Shown: in pieces, positions 8,382 through 16,620 of the stretch
Layout: each line of letters begins with the position of its first letter
Position numbering within the stretch: the stretch's first letter is position 1
Source of the DNA: Ignavibacterium sp.
GTDB taxonomy: Bacteria > Bacteroidota > Ignavibacteria > Ignavibacteriales > Ignavibacteriaceae
Reading direction: 5' to 3'
DNA length: 38,940 bases
Assembly: GCA_018059515.1 (NCBI GenBank)
Contig: JAGOXU010000003.1
Coordinates: forward strand, 1-38,940
Position numbers and translations under genes: made by a program
The notes under the pieces: model-generated
Seen by the model: only the letters and a program-made list of their open reading frames with translations
What the model was told of the DNA's origin: nothing
The model's database searches: none

Positions 8382-10394
8382 ATGACTGATACAAGACTTG
8401 ATATCGAACTACTTTCTATAAATACAATTCGTACTCTTGCTATTGATGCAGTGCAAAAAGCAAAATCCGGTCATCCGGGTATGCCGCTTGGTATGGCGCC
8501 AATTGCTTATGCGCTTTATTACAAAGCTATGAAACACAATCCTTCAAATCCTAAATGGTTAAACCGAGATCGATTTGTCCTTTCTGCCGGACACGGAAGT
8601 ATGCTTTTGTATTCTATTCTTCATCTTAGCGGTTACAAAGTTTCTATGGACGATCTTAAAAATTTTAGACAGTGGGGCAGCAAAACTCCCGGGCATCCGG
8701 AACTTGGACACACAGATGGAGTTGAGACTACAACCGGACCTTTGGGACAAGGTTTTGCAACTGCGATTGGAATGGCAATTGCGCGTGATTATTTAGCCGC
8801 ACTTTTTAATAAAGATGATAATAAAATTATTGATCACGGTATTTGGGGCATTTGCAGCGATGGCGATTTGATGGAAGGCATTTCTCACGAAGCGGCTTCT
8901 CTTGCGGGGCATTTGAAACTTAGTAAGCTCGTTTTCTTTTATGATGATAATAAAATTACAATCGATGGAACGACTGATATTTCTTATTCTGATGATGTAG
9001 CAAAAAGATTTGAAGCTTACGGCTGGCAGGTGCTTACAATTTTGAACGTGAACGATTCAAATCAAGTTGAGCGAATAATTAATTTGGCACGATCTACTAG
9101 TGAAAAACCAACTTTAATAATTACAAAAACAAACATTGGTTATGGCAGCCCGAATAAGCAAGACAAATCATCTGCGCATGGCTCGCCGCTTGGTGATGAA
9201 GAAGTAAAACTTACAAAAAGAAATCTCGGCATGCCCGAAGACAAAACTTTTTATGTACCCGAAGAAGTTTACTCGCATTTTAAAGGAATTGTAGAATGCG
9301 GACAGGAAGCAGAAGATATGTGGCAAAAAAAATTGGATGAGTATAAAAATAAATATCCAAAAGATTTTGCTTTGCTTGAATCTGTTTTTAAAGGCGAGTT
9401 TGATAACAACTGGTTAAATCATTTACCAAAGTTTGAAGAGTACAATGAAAAAATAGCAACACGCGTTGCTTCGGGTAAGGTGCTAAATGCTGCGGCGATT
9501 GATATTCCAACTCTCTTTGGCGGCTCAGCCGATCTTAATGAATCTAATATGACTGAAATAAAATCTTCAACATCTTTTTCTGCAGAAGATAGAAAAGGAA
9601 GAAACGTACATTTTGGAATTCGTGAGCATGCAATGGGCGCAGTGTTAAATGGAATGTCTGTTTACGGCGGCATTGTTCCATTTGGTGCTACGTTTTTAAT
9701 TTTTTCGGATTATATGCGTCCGGCAATAAGATTAGCTGCTCTGATGAAACAAAAAGTAATTTATGTTTTTACTCACGATAGTATTGGATTAGGCGAGGAT
9801 GGTCCAACACATCAGCCGATAGAACAAATAGCTTCGTTAAGAGCGATTCCAAATCTAACAGTAATTCGTCCTGCTGATGCAAATGAAACAGTTGAAGCTT
9901 GGAAGTTTGCGATAAATCATAAAGGCGGACCAGTTTCATTAATCTTAACAAGACAAAAACTTGCTGTCATTGATCCAAACAAATATGCGCAGGCAAGCGG
10001 ATTGCAAAAAGGCGCATACATAATTAAAGATTGTAAGCAAACGCCTGATTTACTTTTAATAGCAACCGGCTCAGAAGTTTCGTTATCAATTAAAGCAGCA
10101 GAAAAACTTGAAGCTGAAGGAAAAAATGTTAGAGTTATAAGTTTTCCGAGTTGGGAAATTTTTGAACAACAAGATGAGGATTACAAAAAACAAATTTTTC
10201 CATCAGAAATAAAAGCAAGACTATCTGTTGAGATGGCAGTAGCAATGGGCTGGCAAAAATATGTTGGGGATAATGGAGAAAGTTTAAGTATAGAAATCTT
10301 TGGTGCATCTGCGCCTGATACTATATTATATGAAAAATATGGTTTTACAGTTGATAATATTGTTGCAAGAGCAAAAAATATTTTGACTCGATAA
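8382..10394 (+). CDS. tkt: Transketolase
   Basis: 670-residue thiamine-diphosphate enzyme that moves two-carbon ketol units between sugar phosphates in the non-oxidative pentose phosphate pathway. N-terminal features are SGHPGMPLGMAPIAYALY (about 28-45), RDRFVLSAGHGS and TTGPLGQGFATAIGMA. The diphosphate-binding motif is CSDGDLMEGISHEA, with the closing Asn in DDNKITIDG. The pyrimidine-binding half has HFGIREHAMGAVLNGM and HDSIGLGEDGPTHQPIEQ, followed by RPADANET. Length is normal. The ATG lacks a strong Shine-Dalgarno, which is common in this phylum. It stands alone, divergent from the cas operon. Confidence 0.97.
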   Translation: MTDTRLDIELLSINTIRTLAIDAVQKAKSGHPGMPLGMAPIAYALYYKAMKHNPSNPKWLNRDRFVLSAGHGSMLLYSILHLSGYKVSMDDLKNFRQWGSKTPGHPELGHTDGVETTTGPLGQGFATAIGMAIARDYLAALFNKDDNKIIDHGIWGICSDGDLMEGISHEAASLAGHLKLSKLVFFYDDNKITIDGTTDISYSDDVAKRFEAYGWQVLTILNVNDSNQVERIINLARSTSEKPTLIITKTNIGYGSPNKQDKSSAHGSPLGDEEVKLTKRNLGMPEDKTFYVPEEVYSHFKGIVECGQEAEDMWQKKLDEYKNKYPKDFALLESVFKGEFDNNWLNHLPKFEEYNEKIATRVASGKVLNAAAIDIPTLFGGSADLNESNMTEIKSSTSFSAEDRKGRNVHFGIREHAMGAVLNGMSVYGGIVPFGATFLIFSDYMRPAIRLAALMKQKVIYVFTHDSIGLGEDGPTHQPIEQIASLRAIPNLTVIRPADANETVEAWKFAINHKGGPVSLILTRQKLAVIDPNKYAQASGLQKGAYIIKDCKQTPDLLLIATGSEVSLSIKAAEKLEAEGKNVRVISFPSWEIFEQQDEDYKKQIFPSEIKARLSVEMAVAMGWQKYVGDNGESLSIEIFGASAPDTILYEKYGFTVDNIVARAKNILTR

Positions 10395-10545
10395 AAATAA
10401 AACTAATGTTCGGTATAAATTTATTTCAGACTTTTATTTTTAATGAACTCTCATTTTATTTTAGCATTGCTAATTGAAAATTTGTTTTTTTCTATTGCAA
10501 GAATCAAAGAGGCTGTGTTAAAAAAAAGAGATGTGAATTTATAAA

Positions 10546-10634
10546 AAATGCTCGGCTTCGTCCCTGCCTACCGCAGGCAGGCCCGCTCAGCCTGACGAAC
10601 ACCTATTTTAATGCCACTTCCTTAGGTCGTGGCA
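10546..10634. repeat. Nested GC-rich palindromes after transketolase
   Basis: A GC-rich island in AT-rich DNA. CCTGCCT / AGGCAGG (10563-10581) forms a perfect 7-bp stem with loop ACCGC. It lies inside an outer pair made by CTTCGTC and GACGAAC on either side. A second hairpin, TGCCAC / GTGGCA, follows at 10612-10634. The composition and nesting are typical of dispersed palindromic repeats, although they could also slow or end transcription from tkt. Confidence 0.55.
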
Positions 10635-10678
10635 ATTCATTGGGAAATATTTTAATAAAAAAATTATCGATATAATCA

Positions 10679-10831
10679 TTGAGCAAGCTTAGAAAAAATT
10701 TTTCTGATAAGGAATGGAAAGACTGCTGTGGAAGTTTTTGTAAAGATTGTAAAATTGCAAATGCGTATCGTGATAAGTATGGAAAGAAAGAAGGGGAAAA
10801 AAAGTTTAACAAGGATAAGAAAAAACAATAG
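10679..10831 (+). CDS. Small cysteine-rich protein, 50 residues, TTG start
   Basis: Short ORF not resembling any characterised enzyme. It encodes a compact charged protein with a dense cysteine block: WKDCCGSFCKDCKIANAY at about residues 16-33, then YGKKEGEKKFNKDKKKQ. The C-C-x(3)-C-x(2)-C spacing suggests metal binding. An in-frame stop lies two codons upstream of the TTG, so TTG is the only reasonable start visible. There is no clear Shine-Dalgarno. Amino-acid composition and the cysteine pattern look like real coding. It ends 31 bases before the haem-binding-domain gene on the same strand. It could also be the tail of a gene truncated by the palindromes upstream. Confidence 0.5.
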   Translation: MSKLRKNFSDKEWKDCCGSFCKDCKIANAYRDKYGKKEGEKKFNKDKKKQ

Positions 10832-10862
10832 TAAACATCTTTAATAATCAAAGAGGAACTAA

Positions 10863-11273
10863 ATGAAAAAATTTATTGTATTTATCGTAGTGGTTCTAAT
10901 CGGCATACAATTTATTCCGGTTGAAAGAACAAATCCTCCTGTTCCGTCTGAAATTAATGCGCCCGCAAACATAAAAGAGATCTTTAAAAAAGCTTGTTAC
11001 GATTGCCATTCCAATGAAACAAATTGGGCTTGGTACACAAAAGTAGCACCGGCATCTTTTCTTGCAGTTAAAGATGTTGAAGATGGAAGAAAAGAGTTAA
11101 ACTTTTCTGAGTGGGGCAACTACACAAACAAAACCAAAAAGATAATGGATGAAATTTGGGAAGAAGTTCGTGAAGAACAAATGCCGCCATGGCAATACCG
11201 CATTTTACACAGTGAATCAAAATTATCCCAAGAAGAAAAAGATGCAATAAGAACCTGGGCGATGAGTAAATAA
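10863..11273 (+). CDS. Haem-binding domain protein (single CxxCH)
   Basis: 136-residue exported c-type haem protein of the haem-binding domain family (PF14376 type). An N-terminal signal/anchor helix (MKKFIVFIVVVLIGIQFIPV) directs it to the periplasmic side. The haem site is CYDCHSNETNW at about residues 44-54, and MPPWQYRILH, with the likely Met axial ligand, lies near 101-110. These features match the Bacteroidota family, whose electron-transfer partners are generally unknown. AGAGGA precedes the ATG. The next gene begins two bases after its stop, so the two form an operon. Confidence 0.9.
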   Translation: MKKFIVFIVVVLIGIQFIPVERTNPPVPSEINAPANIKEIFKKACYDCHSNETNWAWYTKVAPASFLAVKDVEDGRKELNFSEWGNYTNKTKKIMDEIWEEVREEQMPPWQYRILHSESKLSQEEKDAIRTWAMSK

Positions 11274-11275
11274 TC

Positions 11276-11980
11276 TTGTCAATAAAAAATAAACCTAAAA
11301 TAAAATTTTCAGAACTTTGGCAGCAGGTTGATTTTACAAAAACCTCTACAATTACTTTAATTTTTTCAAACCTGCTGGTAATATTTTTTGCAATTGTTGA
11401 TGATATTTCAGCAAATGATGTTCTATGGATTTACTGGTCGCAAAGTGTAATAATTGGAATTTTTAATTTTATAAAAATGATTACACTTAAAAATTTTTCT
11501 ACCGAAGGATTTAAACAGGGCAGCAAACAAATGCTTCCTACAAGAGCCACAGCAATTTCAAGCGCGGTGTTTTTTCTTTTTCATTACGGATTCTTTCATG
11601 TTATCTATGCGGTTTTTCTTGGTGCCTTTTCAACTTTTTCTCATTCAACTTCCACCGGATCCGGAACAACATTTTTATTTATTTCTGCCGGAATGTTTTT
11701 TATAAGTTATCTAATTGAGTTCGTCAATTTCAGAAAAGAAGAAACTGATGAACTTCCAAATATCGGACAGATAATGTTTGCACCTTATGCACGGATTATA
11801 CCAATGCACTTAACAATTATTTTAGGCGGATTTATTGGAGTTGCCGGTACAATATTTTCTGCAAATACAAATCTTTCAATTATAGTTTTGTTTACTTCAA
11901 TTAAAACAGTTGTTGATCTAATTACACATTCTGTAGATTTTAAATCATTAATAAAACAAAAAGTTACTGTTTCTGATTAA
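11276..11980 (+). CDS. DUF6498-like multi-pass membrane protein
   Basis: 234-residue integral membrane protein with about six hydrophobic segments, starting around residue 24. It contains conserved-looking polar positions within helices (IYWSQSVIIGIFNFIKM; FFLFHYGFFHVIYA; PYARIIPMHLTIILGG). I associate this pattern with DUF6498; no function is established. The start is a TTG two bases after the stop of the haem protein gene, consistent with coupling. It is followed four to forty bases later by another small gene, so three co-directional genes probably share a transcript. Confidence 0.75.
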   Translation: MSIKNKPKIKFSELWQQVDFTKTSTITLIFSNLLVIFFAIVDDISANDVLWIYWSQSVIIGIFNFIKMITLKNFSTEGFKQGSKQMLPTRATAISSAVFFLFHYGFFHVIYAVFLGAFSTFSHSTSTGSGTTFLFISAGMFFISYLIEFVNFRKEETDELPNIGQIMFAPYARIIPMHLTIILGGFIGVAGTIFSANTNLSIIVLFTSIKTVVDLITHSVDFKSLIKQKVTVSD

Positions 11981-12019
11981 TAGTTGGAAAATACTTTTAC
12001 TAATCTTTATTTTGGATGT

Positions 12020-12448
12020 GTGAAAAGTTTAATAAAAATATTATCATTTCTTTTTCTTTGCACTTTCACTTTGTATGCTCAACAGACAGATAAAACTAAT
12101 TTAATTCCTACAGATGATTCATTAAAAATTAGATTCAACCAAAATCCCGTAATTCAAATGCAGATTAAGTTTGATGAATTTGAGTTACAGCGAGAATTTA
12201 AAGAAATAAAATTGAGCGTTCCAATTGATGGCGATCCACAAACAGTTTGGCTAAGAACTTATATTGCCATTTCAAACTCGGATAATCCCGAGCATAGTTT
12301 TTCCCCGCACTTTTTATCTCCTCTTGAAAAGCAGTATTTAGAAAACTCTAAATTTGATCCTGTTAGATATGCTCTTGGAATGGTGCAGGCAGGTGCAGTT
12401 GGTTATCTTGCTTATAAGCATATTAAGAAATATGGATTTCTTAAATAG
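12020..12448 (+). CDS. Exported protein of unknown function
   Basis: I chose the GTG at 12020 because it gives a classic signal peptide (basic start, then LIKILSFLFLCTFTLYAQ with cleavage after the AQ). A TTG at 11984 in the same frame would add 12 residues in front of the signal peptide. The mature part, about 120 residues, has no motif I recognise. It includes a beta-rich middle (IQMQIKFDEFELQREFKEI) and a hydrophobic C-terminal segment (YALGMVQAGAVGYLAYKHI) that may be membrane-associated. It is the last gene of the three-gene run beginning with the haem-binding protein. Confidence 0.7.
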   Translation: MKSLIKILSFLFLCTFTLYAQQTDKTNLIPTDDSLKIRFNQNPVIQMQIKFDEFELQREFKEIKLSVPIDGDPQTVWLRTYIAISNSDNPEHSFSPHFLSPLEKQYLENSKFDPVRYALGMVQAGAVGYLAYKHIKKYGFLK

Positions 12449-12580
12449 ATTTACTTAAATCTTTTTTCTTCCCCTTATCAGCTAAAAATTCCTTTCTTAA
12501 ATAAACAGCACAAATAGCGAAACATTTTCAGATTACACTCGGTCTTAACTATCAGAAAGAATAAAACTGAAGAGGTAATT

Positions 12581-13594
12581 ATGAAAACTGATTTTACAAG
12601 CACAGAGTTTAGAGCAAATTTGTTTGGGATAGTCTTCGTACTGATTGTGTTTACAGCTTTAATAGTGCTATCCGGCTGCTCTTCCGGAATTGAGCAAAAT
12701 ACAACTTCAAATCAAACAAGTCTTACAGGCGATAAATCTTTTTCATTCAAGGATGAAGGTTCACTTTGGCGAGTGGATTTTGATGATGACCAAATATCCG
12801 CATTGTATAAAGATGGAACGCGTATTCCTGATAATGAAATTGATCAGCACAGAGAAATGATTTACGATAAACTCAATAATCTTAAATCAGATTATAAAGA
12901 TTTGGATAAAAAAGTTTACCGCTTTCATATGGATTCGGATAAGTTTAAAGACTACTTAGAAAAATTTAAAAGTGATTTTGATAAAGATAAATTTATGCAC
13001 TTCAAATTGGAGTTTGATGAAGATGAATTTGAAAAAAATATGGAAAAGCTGGAAGAAAACTTAAAAGAATTAAAAGATAAAAAGATTGAACTCTATTTTG
13101 ATTCTAAAAAGTTTAAAGATCAAATGAAAGAGCTTGAAGAAAATCTGAAAGATCTTCCTAATTTTCCAAACAAAACTGATGTTGATATAGATGTTTTTTT
13201 AGATATGGACGACTTTAAAGACGGATTGGAAAAATTTGGTGAAACATTTAAAAACTTTGATTTTAAAATTGATAGTTCAGAGTTTGATATGAGCGAATTA
13301 CGTGAAAGCATGAAAGAACTAAAGAAAAATATGAAGGGATTAAAAATTGAAATACACGGCTTAAAGGGTGAAATGAAAAAACTAAACTTATTTTTGGATG
13401 AACTTAAATCTGAACTTGTTATAGACGGTTATTTAAATTCTACAGAAGGAGACTATGATTTAGAAATTTCCGCTGATAAGACTAAAGTAAATGATGTTGA
13501 GGTAAAGAATGAAGATCATAAAAAATATAAAGAGCTGTACAAAAAATATTTTGACAAAGAAATTGATGGTACAATCAAAATCAAAAGAGAATAA
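12581..13594 (+). CDS. Highly charged repeat lipoprotein of unknown function
   Basis: 337-residue predicted lipoprotein. After a 12-residue cytoplasmic lead comes a hydrophobic segment ending in the lipobox LSGC (C33). The body from about residue 100 to 265 is unusually rich in Lys, Asp, Glu and Phe. It repeats a unit of roughly 25-40 residues built on D-x-F-K-D/E-x-(L/M)-E followed by F-D-(F/I)-x-x-(D/S) (for example DSDKFKDYLEKF, DEDEFEKNMEKL, DSKKFKDQMKEL, DMDDFKDGLEKF). These suggest coiled-coil or helix-strand repeats. The acidic DxDxF blocks could bind cations, but this is inference. AAGAGG lies before the ATG. The gene ends at a bidirectional terminator. Confidence 0.8.
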   Translation: MKTDFTSTEFRANLFGIVFVLIVFTALIVLSGCSSGIEQNTTSNQTSLTGDKSFSFKDEGSLWRVDFDDDQISALYKDGTRIPDNEIDQHREMIYDKLNNLKSDYKDLDKKVYRFHMDSDKFKDYLEKFKSDFDKDKFMHFKLEFDEDEFEKNMEKLEENLKELKDKKIELYFDSKKFKDQMKELEENLKDLPNFPNKTDVDIDVFLDMDDFKDGLEKFGETFKNFDFKIDSSEFDMSELRESMKELKKNMKGLKIEIHGLKGEMKKLNLFLDELKSELVIDGYLNSTEGDYDLEISADKTKVNDVEVKNEDHKKYKELYKKYFDKEIDGTIKIKRE

Positions 13595-13620
13595 TTAGAA
13601 TATAGAATCTCTCCTCCACT

Positions 13621-13653
13621 AAAAGTCCGTAAAGAAATTTGCGGGCTTTTTTA
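13621..13653. terminator. Bidirectional terminator between convergent genes
   Basis: AAAGTCCGTAAA pairs with TTTGCGGGCTTT (12 bp with three G-T pairs), with a four-base loop and a T-run on the plus strand. The A-run on its left side gives a T-run on the minus strand. It ends the charged lipoprotein gene, and its right arm overlaps the stop codon of the convergent hydrolase gene at 13651. Confidence 0.8.
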
Positions 13654-14796
13654 TTTATCAGCTAAATCCGTTCTTAAGTTTTTAACATCATTGATTAAAA
13701 TTTTATTCATCTTTTCCGGCTCTTCAAATAAAGGGCTATGGGCTGATTGCTCAAAAGTATAAAAACCCTTTACTGGTGCATTGATTTTATTAAAATATAT
13801 TTTTCCCAATTCGTATGAACATGTATAATCGTATAGTCCGTGAAAAAAAAACACAGGTATCTTAAAATCATTTTTAGTTTCTATAAGGTTTGTATGTACC
13901 ATTGTCTCCCAGTTTTGACTGATGCCGGATTTTGACTTACCAGCCCATAAATAAAATTTCTCTGACAGCGTATATTCACTAAAGAATAATGATGGCAGGA
14001 AGAGATCTGTTGCTATATTTCTAATATTTCTCATTGTTCCAATACCAAGCTCGTGCATCACAGCATCTCTAATCTTCAAGTATTTTTCAGGCATTTTATT
14101 TTGATCATTAAAGTGAAAACTCTGAAAGTTATCCACCATTTTTTGATTCTTAGTTTCTTTATAATGATTCAAGATATATTCATAGGCAAGCTTTTCTGAT
14201 AATAACTGATCAGACATCTGGGCAATTCCAATATAAGCATCAAATAATTCCGGCATTTTATCAATAACATAAACACCAAGAAATGTCCCGCCCGAATGAC
14301 CCATAAGATATATTTTTTTCTTATTAAATCGCTCTAATAAATATTTTGTTAATACGATGGTATCATCAGCAAGTTGTTCCAACGTAGTTATATCCTTTGT
14401 TGAATTTGAATTGTATGAAATTCCACAGTTTCGCTGTTCCCACCAAACCATTGTAAAATTATCTTCAAGGTGTGTTGGGTATTTCTCAGTTAGAAAATAA
14501 TCGGGCATTCCACCATGTAAGTACAAGATAACAGGATTGTTCAGGTTTTTACCTTTGATAAACATCCCTTGCTTAGTTCCATTTATATCAAGAAATATTT
14601 TTTCTGAAATGCTACTACTGAGTTTGATTCCGTTTTCATCTAAAAAGGGAGTGGGTTTGCCGGGACTGTATGCCAATAGAACACCAAGAAGAATCAATAT
14701 GCAAACGAAAAAGATAGAAAGCACAATCAACATAATACGCCCTGCCTTTCGAGGTAATGATCTATTTGAAAACCATCTAATTCCATTTGCAGCCAT
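13651..14796 (-). CDS. Membrane-anchored alpha/beta hydrolase (prolyl-aminopeptidase-like)
   Basis: 381-residue serine hydrolase. An N-terminal membrane helix lies at about residues 20-45 (RIMLIVLSIFFVCILILLG), placing the catalytic domain outside the inner membrane. Motifs are LYLHGGMPD for the oxyanion region, WWEQRNCGIS (as in proline iminopeptidase-type hydrolases), and the nucleophile elbow LMGHSGGTFLG. A late EQSAHSPLFEEPEK supplies the catalytic His. Substrate is unknown. It is the last gene of a four-gene minus-strand operon (kinase, regulator, nitroreductase, hydrolase), 31 bases after the nitroreductase. No clear Shine-Dalgarno is seen. Confidence 0.88.
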   Translation of the reverse strand: MAANGIRWFSNRSLPRKAGRIMLIVLSIFFVCILILLGVLLAYSPGKPTPFLDENGIKLSSSISEKIFLDINGTKQGMFIKGKNLNNPVILYLHGGMPDYFLTEKYPTHLEDNFTMVWWEQRNCGISYNSNSTKDITTLEQLADDTIVLTKYLLERFNKKKIYLMGHSGGTFLGVYVIDKMPELFDAYIGIAQMSDQLLSEKLAYEYILNHYKETKNQKMVDNFQSFHFNDQNKMPEKYLKIRDAVMHELGIGTMRNIRNIATDLFLPSLFFSEYTLSEKFYLWAGKSKSGISQNWETMVHTNLIETKNDFKIPVFFFHGLYDYTCSYELGKIYFNKINAPVKGFYTFEQSAHSPLFEEPEKMNKILINDVKNLRTDLADK

Positions 14797-14827
14797 CGTA
14801 CAATTTCAAAATAAGTTTTTTATTAAT

Positions 14828-15745
14828 TTAATTATTTGAGTAGATCACCTTTCCAAATGTTCTTTTTATAGCTTTTTGATATTTATACTTTGGATAACCA
14901 AAAATAACGAAGATACCCTGTCTGCTGTTTTTATTAATACCGTATTTTGCTTTAATCTTTTTTCCACTGTGTTCTAAAAACGGACTAATACTTCCAATCA
15001 TGCAACTGCCGAGTCCAAGAGATTCACCTGCAAGCATAGCATAAGTTGCGGCAATGTAAGCATCTGCCGGATCAGAATAAGAAGAATTATAAAAATACAT
15101 TGCAAGTGGTGCTCTATAAAAAAGCCAATCTTCGCCTTTTGCTTTTTTCATTACAAAAAAATTAATCATTGGGATTAAAAATGTTTTAAACACTTCGTAG
15201 TCAGATTTTTTCATAAATGGTCTCATCAGCCATAGTGTATGCTTGTTAAATATCATTCTTGTTTTGGCGAAGTAATCAATTACATTATCTGAAAATTTTT
15301 TTACTTTGTCTTTTCCATTAATGACAAGAACTTCAACGTCTGAAGGTGGAATTCCCATTGGGGCAGTACTTGAGCAATCCATAATTTTATTAATTATTTC
15401 TAATGGAATTTCTTTATCCTTAAAATCTCTTACACTTCGTCTTGAAAGTAAAAGCGAATACAGCTTTGAATAATCTGCCCTGTCTTCTTTTCGTGGAAGA
15501 TCAACAAAATCTTCCATTGTCAAAGTTCTTCCGACAACAGTTATCGCATCAATTGGGCAAATAGCAACGCACTGTCCGCAGCCCATACATCCAAACAACG
15601 GCTCGCTGTTTATTACAACCTTTTCATCCTTAACTAAAAGGGTTAAATCTTTGCATACATTTACACACAACGCGCAATGATTACATTTTAAGTAATCAAT
15701 CTCTACAATTGCATTTTCACGTGCTCTGTTTGTAATAAGAGACAT
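14828..15745 (-). CDS. Ferredoxin-nitroreductase fusion protein
   Basis: 305-residue flavoprotein with an N-terminal 2x[4Fe-4S] ferredoxin domain and a C-terminal nitroreductase domain. The clusters are marked by CNHCALCVNVC (about residues 21-31) and CMGCGQCVAICP (about 53-64). The nitroreductase half starts with SRRSVRDFKDKEIPLE, continues with STAPMGIPPSD, and ends with the flavin-binding region ESLGLGSCMIG. The fusion suggests electrons pass from a reduced carrier through the clusters to FMN and then to an unknown acceptor. AAAGGA precedes the ATG. It starts 12 bases after the response-regulator stop, so it may be a target or partner of that two-component system. Confidence 0.92.
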   Translation of the reverse strand: MSLITNRARENAIVEIDYLKCNHCALCVNVCKDLTLLVKDEKVVINSEPLFGCMGCGQCVAICPIDAITVVGRTLTMEDFVDLPRKEDRADYSKLYSLLLSRRSVRDFKDKEIPLEIINKIMDCSSTAPMGIPPSDVEVLVINGKDKVKKFSDNVIDYFAKTRMIFNKHTLWLMRPFMKKSDYEVFKTFLIPMINFFVMKKAKGEDWLFYRAPLAMYFYNSSYSDPADAYIAATYAMLAGESLGLGSCMIGSISPFLEHSGKKIKAKYGINKNSRQGIFVIFGYPKYKYQKAIKRTFGKVIYSNN

Positions 15746-15757
15746 ATAGATATTCCT

Positions 15758-16513
15758 TTATTTATCCATCCATTTTTTAAAATCAGCCGATCTTTCAACA
15801 CTTACAAGTGCTTCAACATTTTTTGGCTCGGGTGGGTTTAATTCTATTTTTATTCTTGAGCGTGAATACGAAATCATATTTTTTATTGCATCAAACCCAA
15901 CAATCATTTTTCTGTTGATGCGGAAAAACTTTTCCGGATCAATTACTTCCTGAAGTTTATCGAGAGTAAAATCAACAGGAAATGTATTACCAGAAGAAAT
16001 TGTTAGAAATACATTTTTCTCCATCGCATAGAAATAAGCAACTTCATCGATCTCAACTTTTTTAATCTTCTGTCCATACTGGATTAAAAATCTTTTCTTG
16101 TAATTAATTTCTTTGTTTTGAATGCTTCTAATTATTTCTTCAAAATCCATCAGGTAAGATGATTTGATGTTTTTATACTTATTTAAAGCTTCACGAAGCT
16201 CTTCTTTCTTGATTGGCTTCAGAAGATAATCAATACTGTTAAGCTTAAATGCTTTAATTGCATATTGATCGTAAGCCGTAGTAAAAATTATTGGCACATC
16301 TATTTCAACTTTATCAAAAATTAAAAAGCTCAGCCCATCTTCAAGTTGAATATCAAGAAATATTAAATCCGGCTTATTTTGTTTGAGCCATTTGATTGAT
16401 TGCTCAACCGATGGAAGTCTTACAGAAATTTCAATCGAAGAGTCGATCTCTTTAATTAACTCTTCAAGTCTTTCTGCCGCAAGTTTTTCATCTTCAATTA
16501 TTATTGTTTTCAT
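15758..16513 (-). CDS. LytTR-family response regulator
   Basis: Two-domain regulator of about 251 residues. The receiver domain has the acidic pocket EDE (residues 7-9), phospho-acceptor D54 (IFLDIQ), the TTAYDQYAIKAF switch region and the LLKPIKK lysine. The C-terminal LytTR DNA-binding domain starts near residue 145 (RFLIQYGQKIKKVEIDEVAYFYA) and includes FFRINRKMIVG. The frame extends to an upstream codon at 16534, but the ATG at 16513 has AGGGA upstream and starts the receiver domain correctly. It is cognate to the kinase gene just upstream. Downstream are the nitroreductase and hydrolase genes. Confidence 0.93.
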   Translation of the reverse strand: MKTIIIEDEKLAAERLEELIKEIDSSIEISVRLPSVEQSIKWLKQNKPDLIFLDIQLEDGLSFLIFDKVEIDVPIIFTTAYDQYAIKAFKLNSIDYLLKPIKKEELREALNKYKNIKSSYLMDFEEIIRSIQNKEINYKKRFLIQYGQKIKKVEIDEVAYFYAMEKNVFLTISSGNTFPVDFTLDKLQEVIDPEKFFRINRKMIVGFDAIKNMISYSRSRIKIELNPPEPKNVEALVSVERSADFKKWMDK

Positions 16514-16527
16514 AATTTGTTCCCTGA

Positions 16528-16619
16528 TTGTCATTGCGAGGATGACTCTGCCAGACGAAACAATCTAAATTATTTCTAAAGATTGCTTCATCCCGATAAA
16601 TCGGAATTCGCAATGACAA
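16528..16619. repeat. MITE/REP-like palindromic element between kinase and regulator
   Basis: 92-base element with perfect 12-bp terminal inverted repeats, TTGTCATTGCGA (16528-16539) and TCGCAATGACAA (16608-16619). Inside it has a second pair CAATCT / AGATTG and a small palindrome CCGATAAATCGG (16593-16604). It starts just after the kinase stop (16621) and ends 15 bases before the regulator start, so it fills the whole intergenic space. The TCATTGCGA-type ends are widely seen in dispersed palindromic repeats. It may act as an RNA hairpin that adjusts regulator expression. Confidence 0.75.
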
Positions 16620-16620
16620 A

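Noticed and set aside
10603-10851. 82-codon minus-strand ORF
   Set aside because: It is antisense to the cysteine-rich small ORF and has a low-complexity Phe/Ser/Leu composition.
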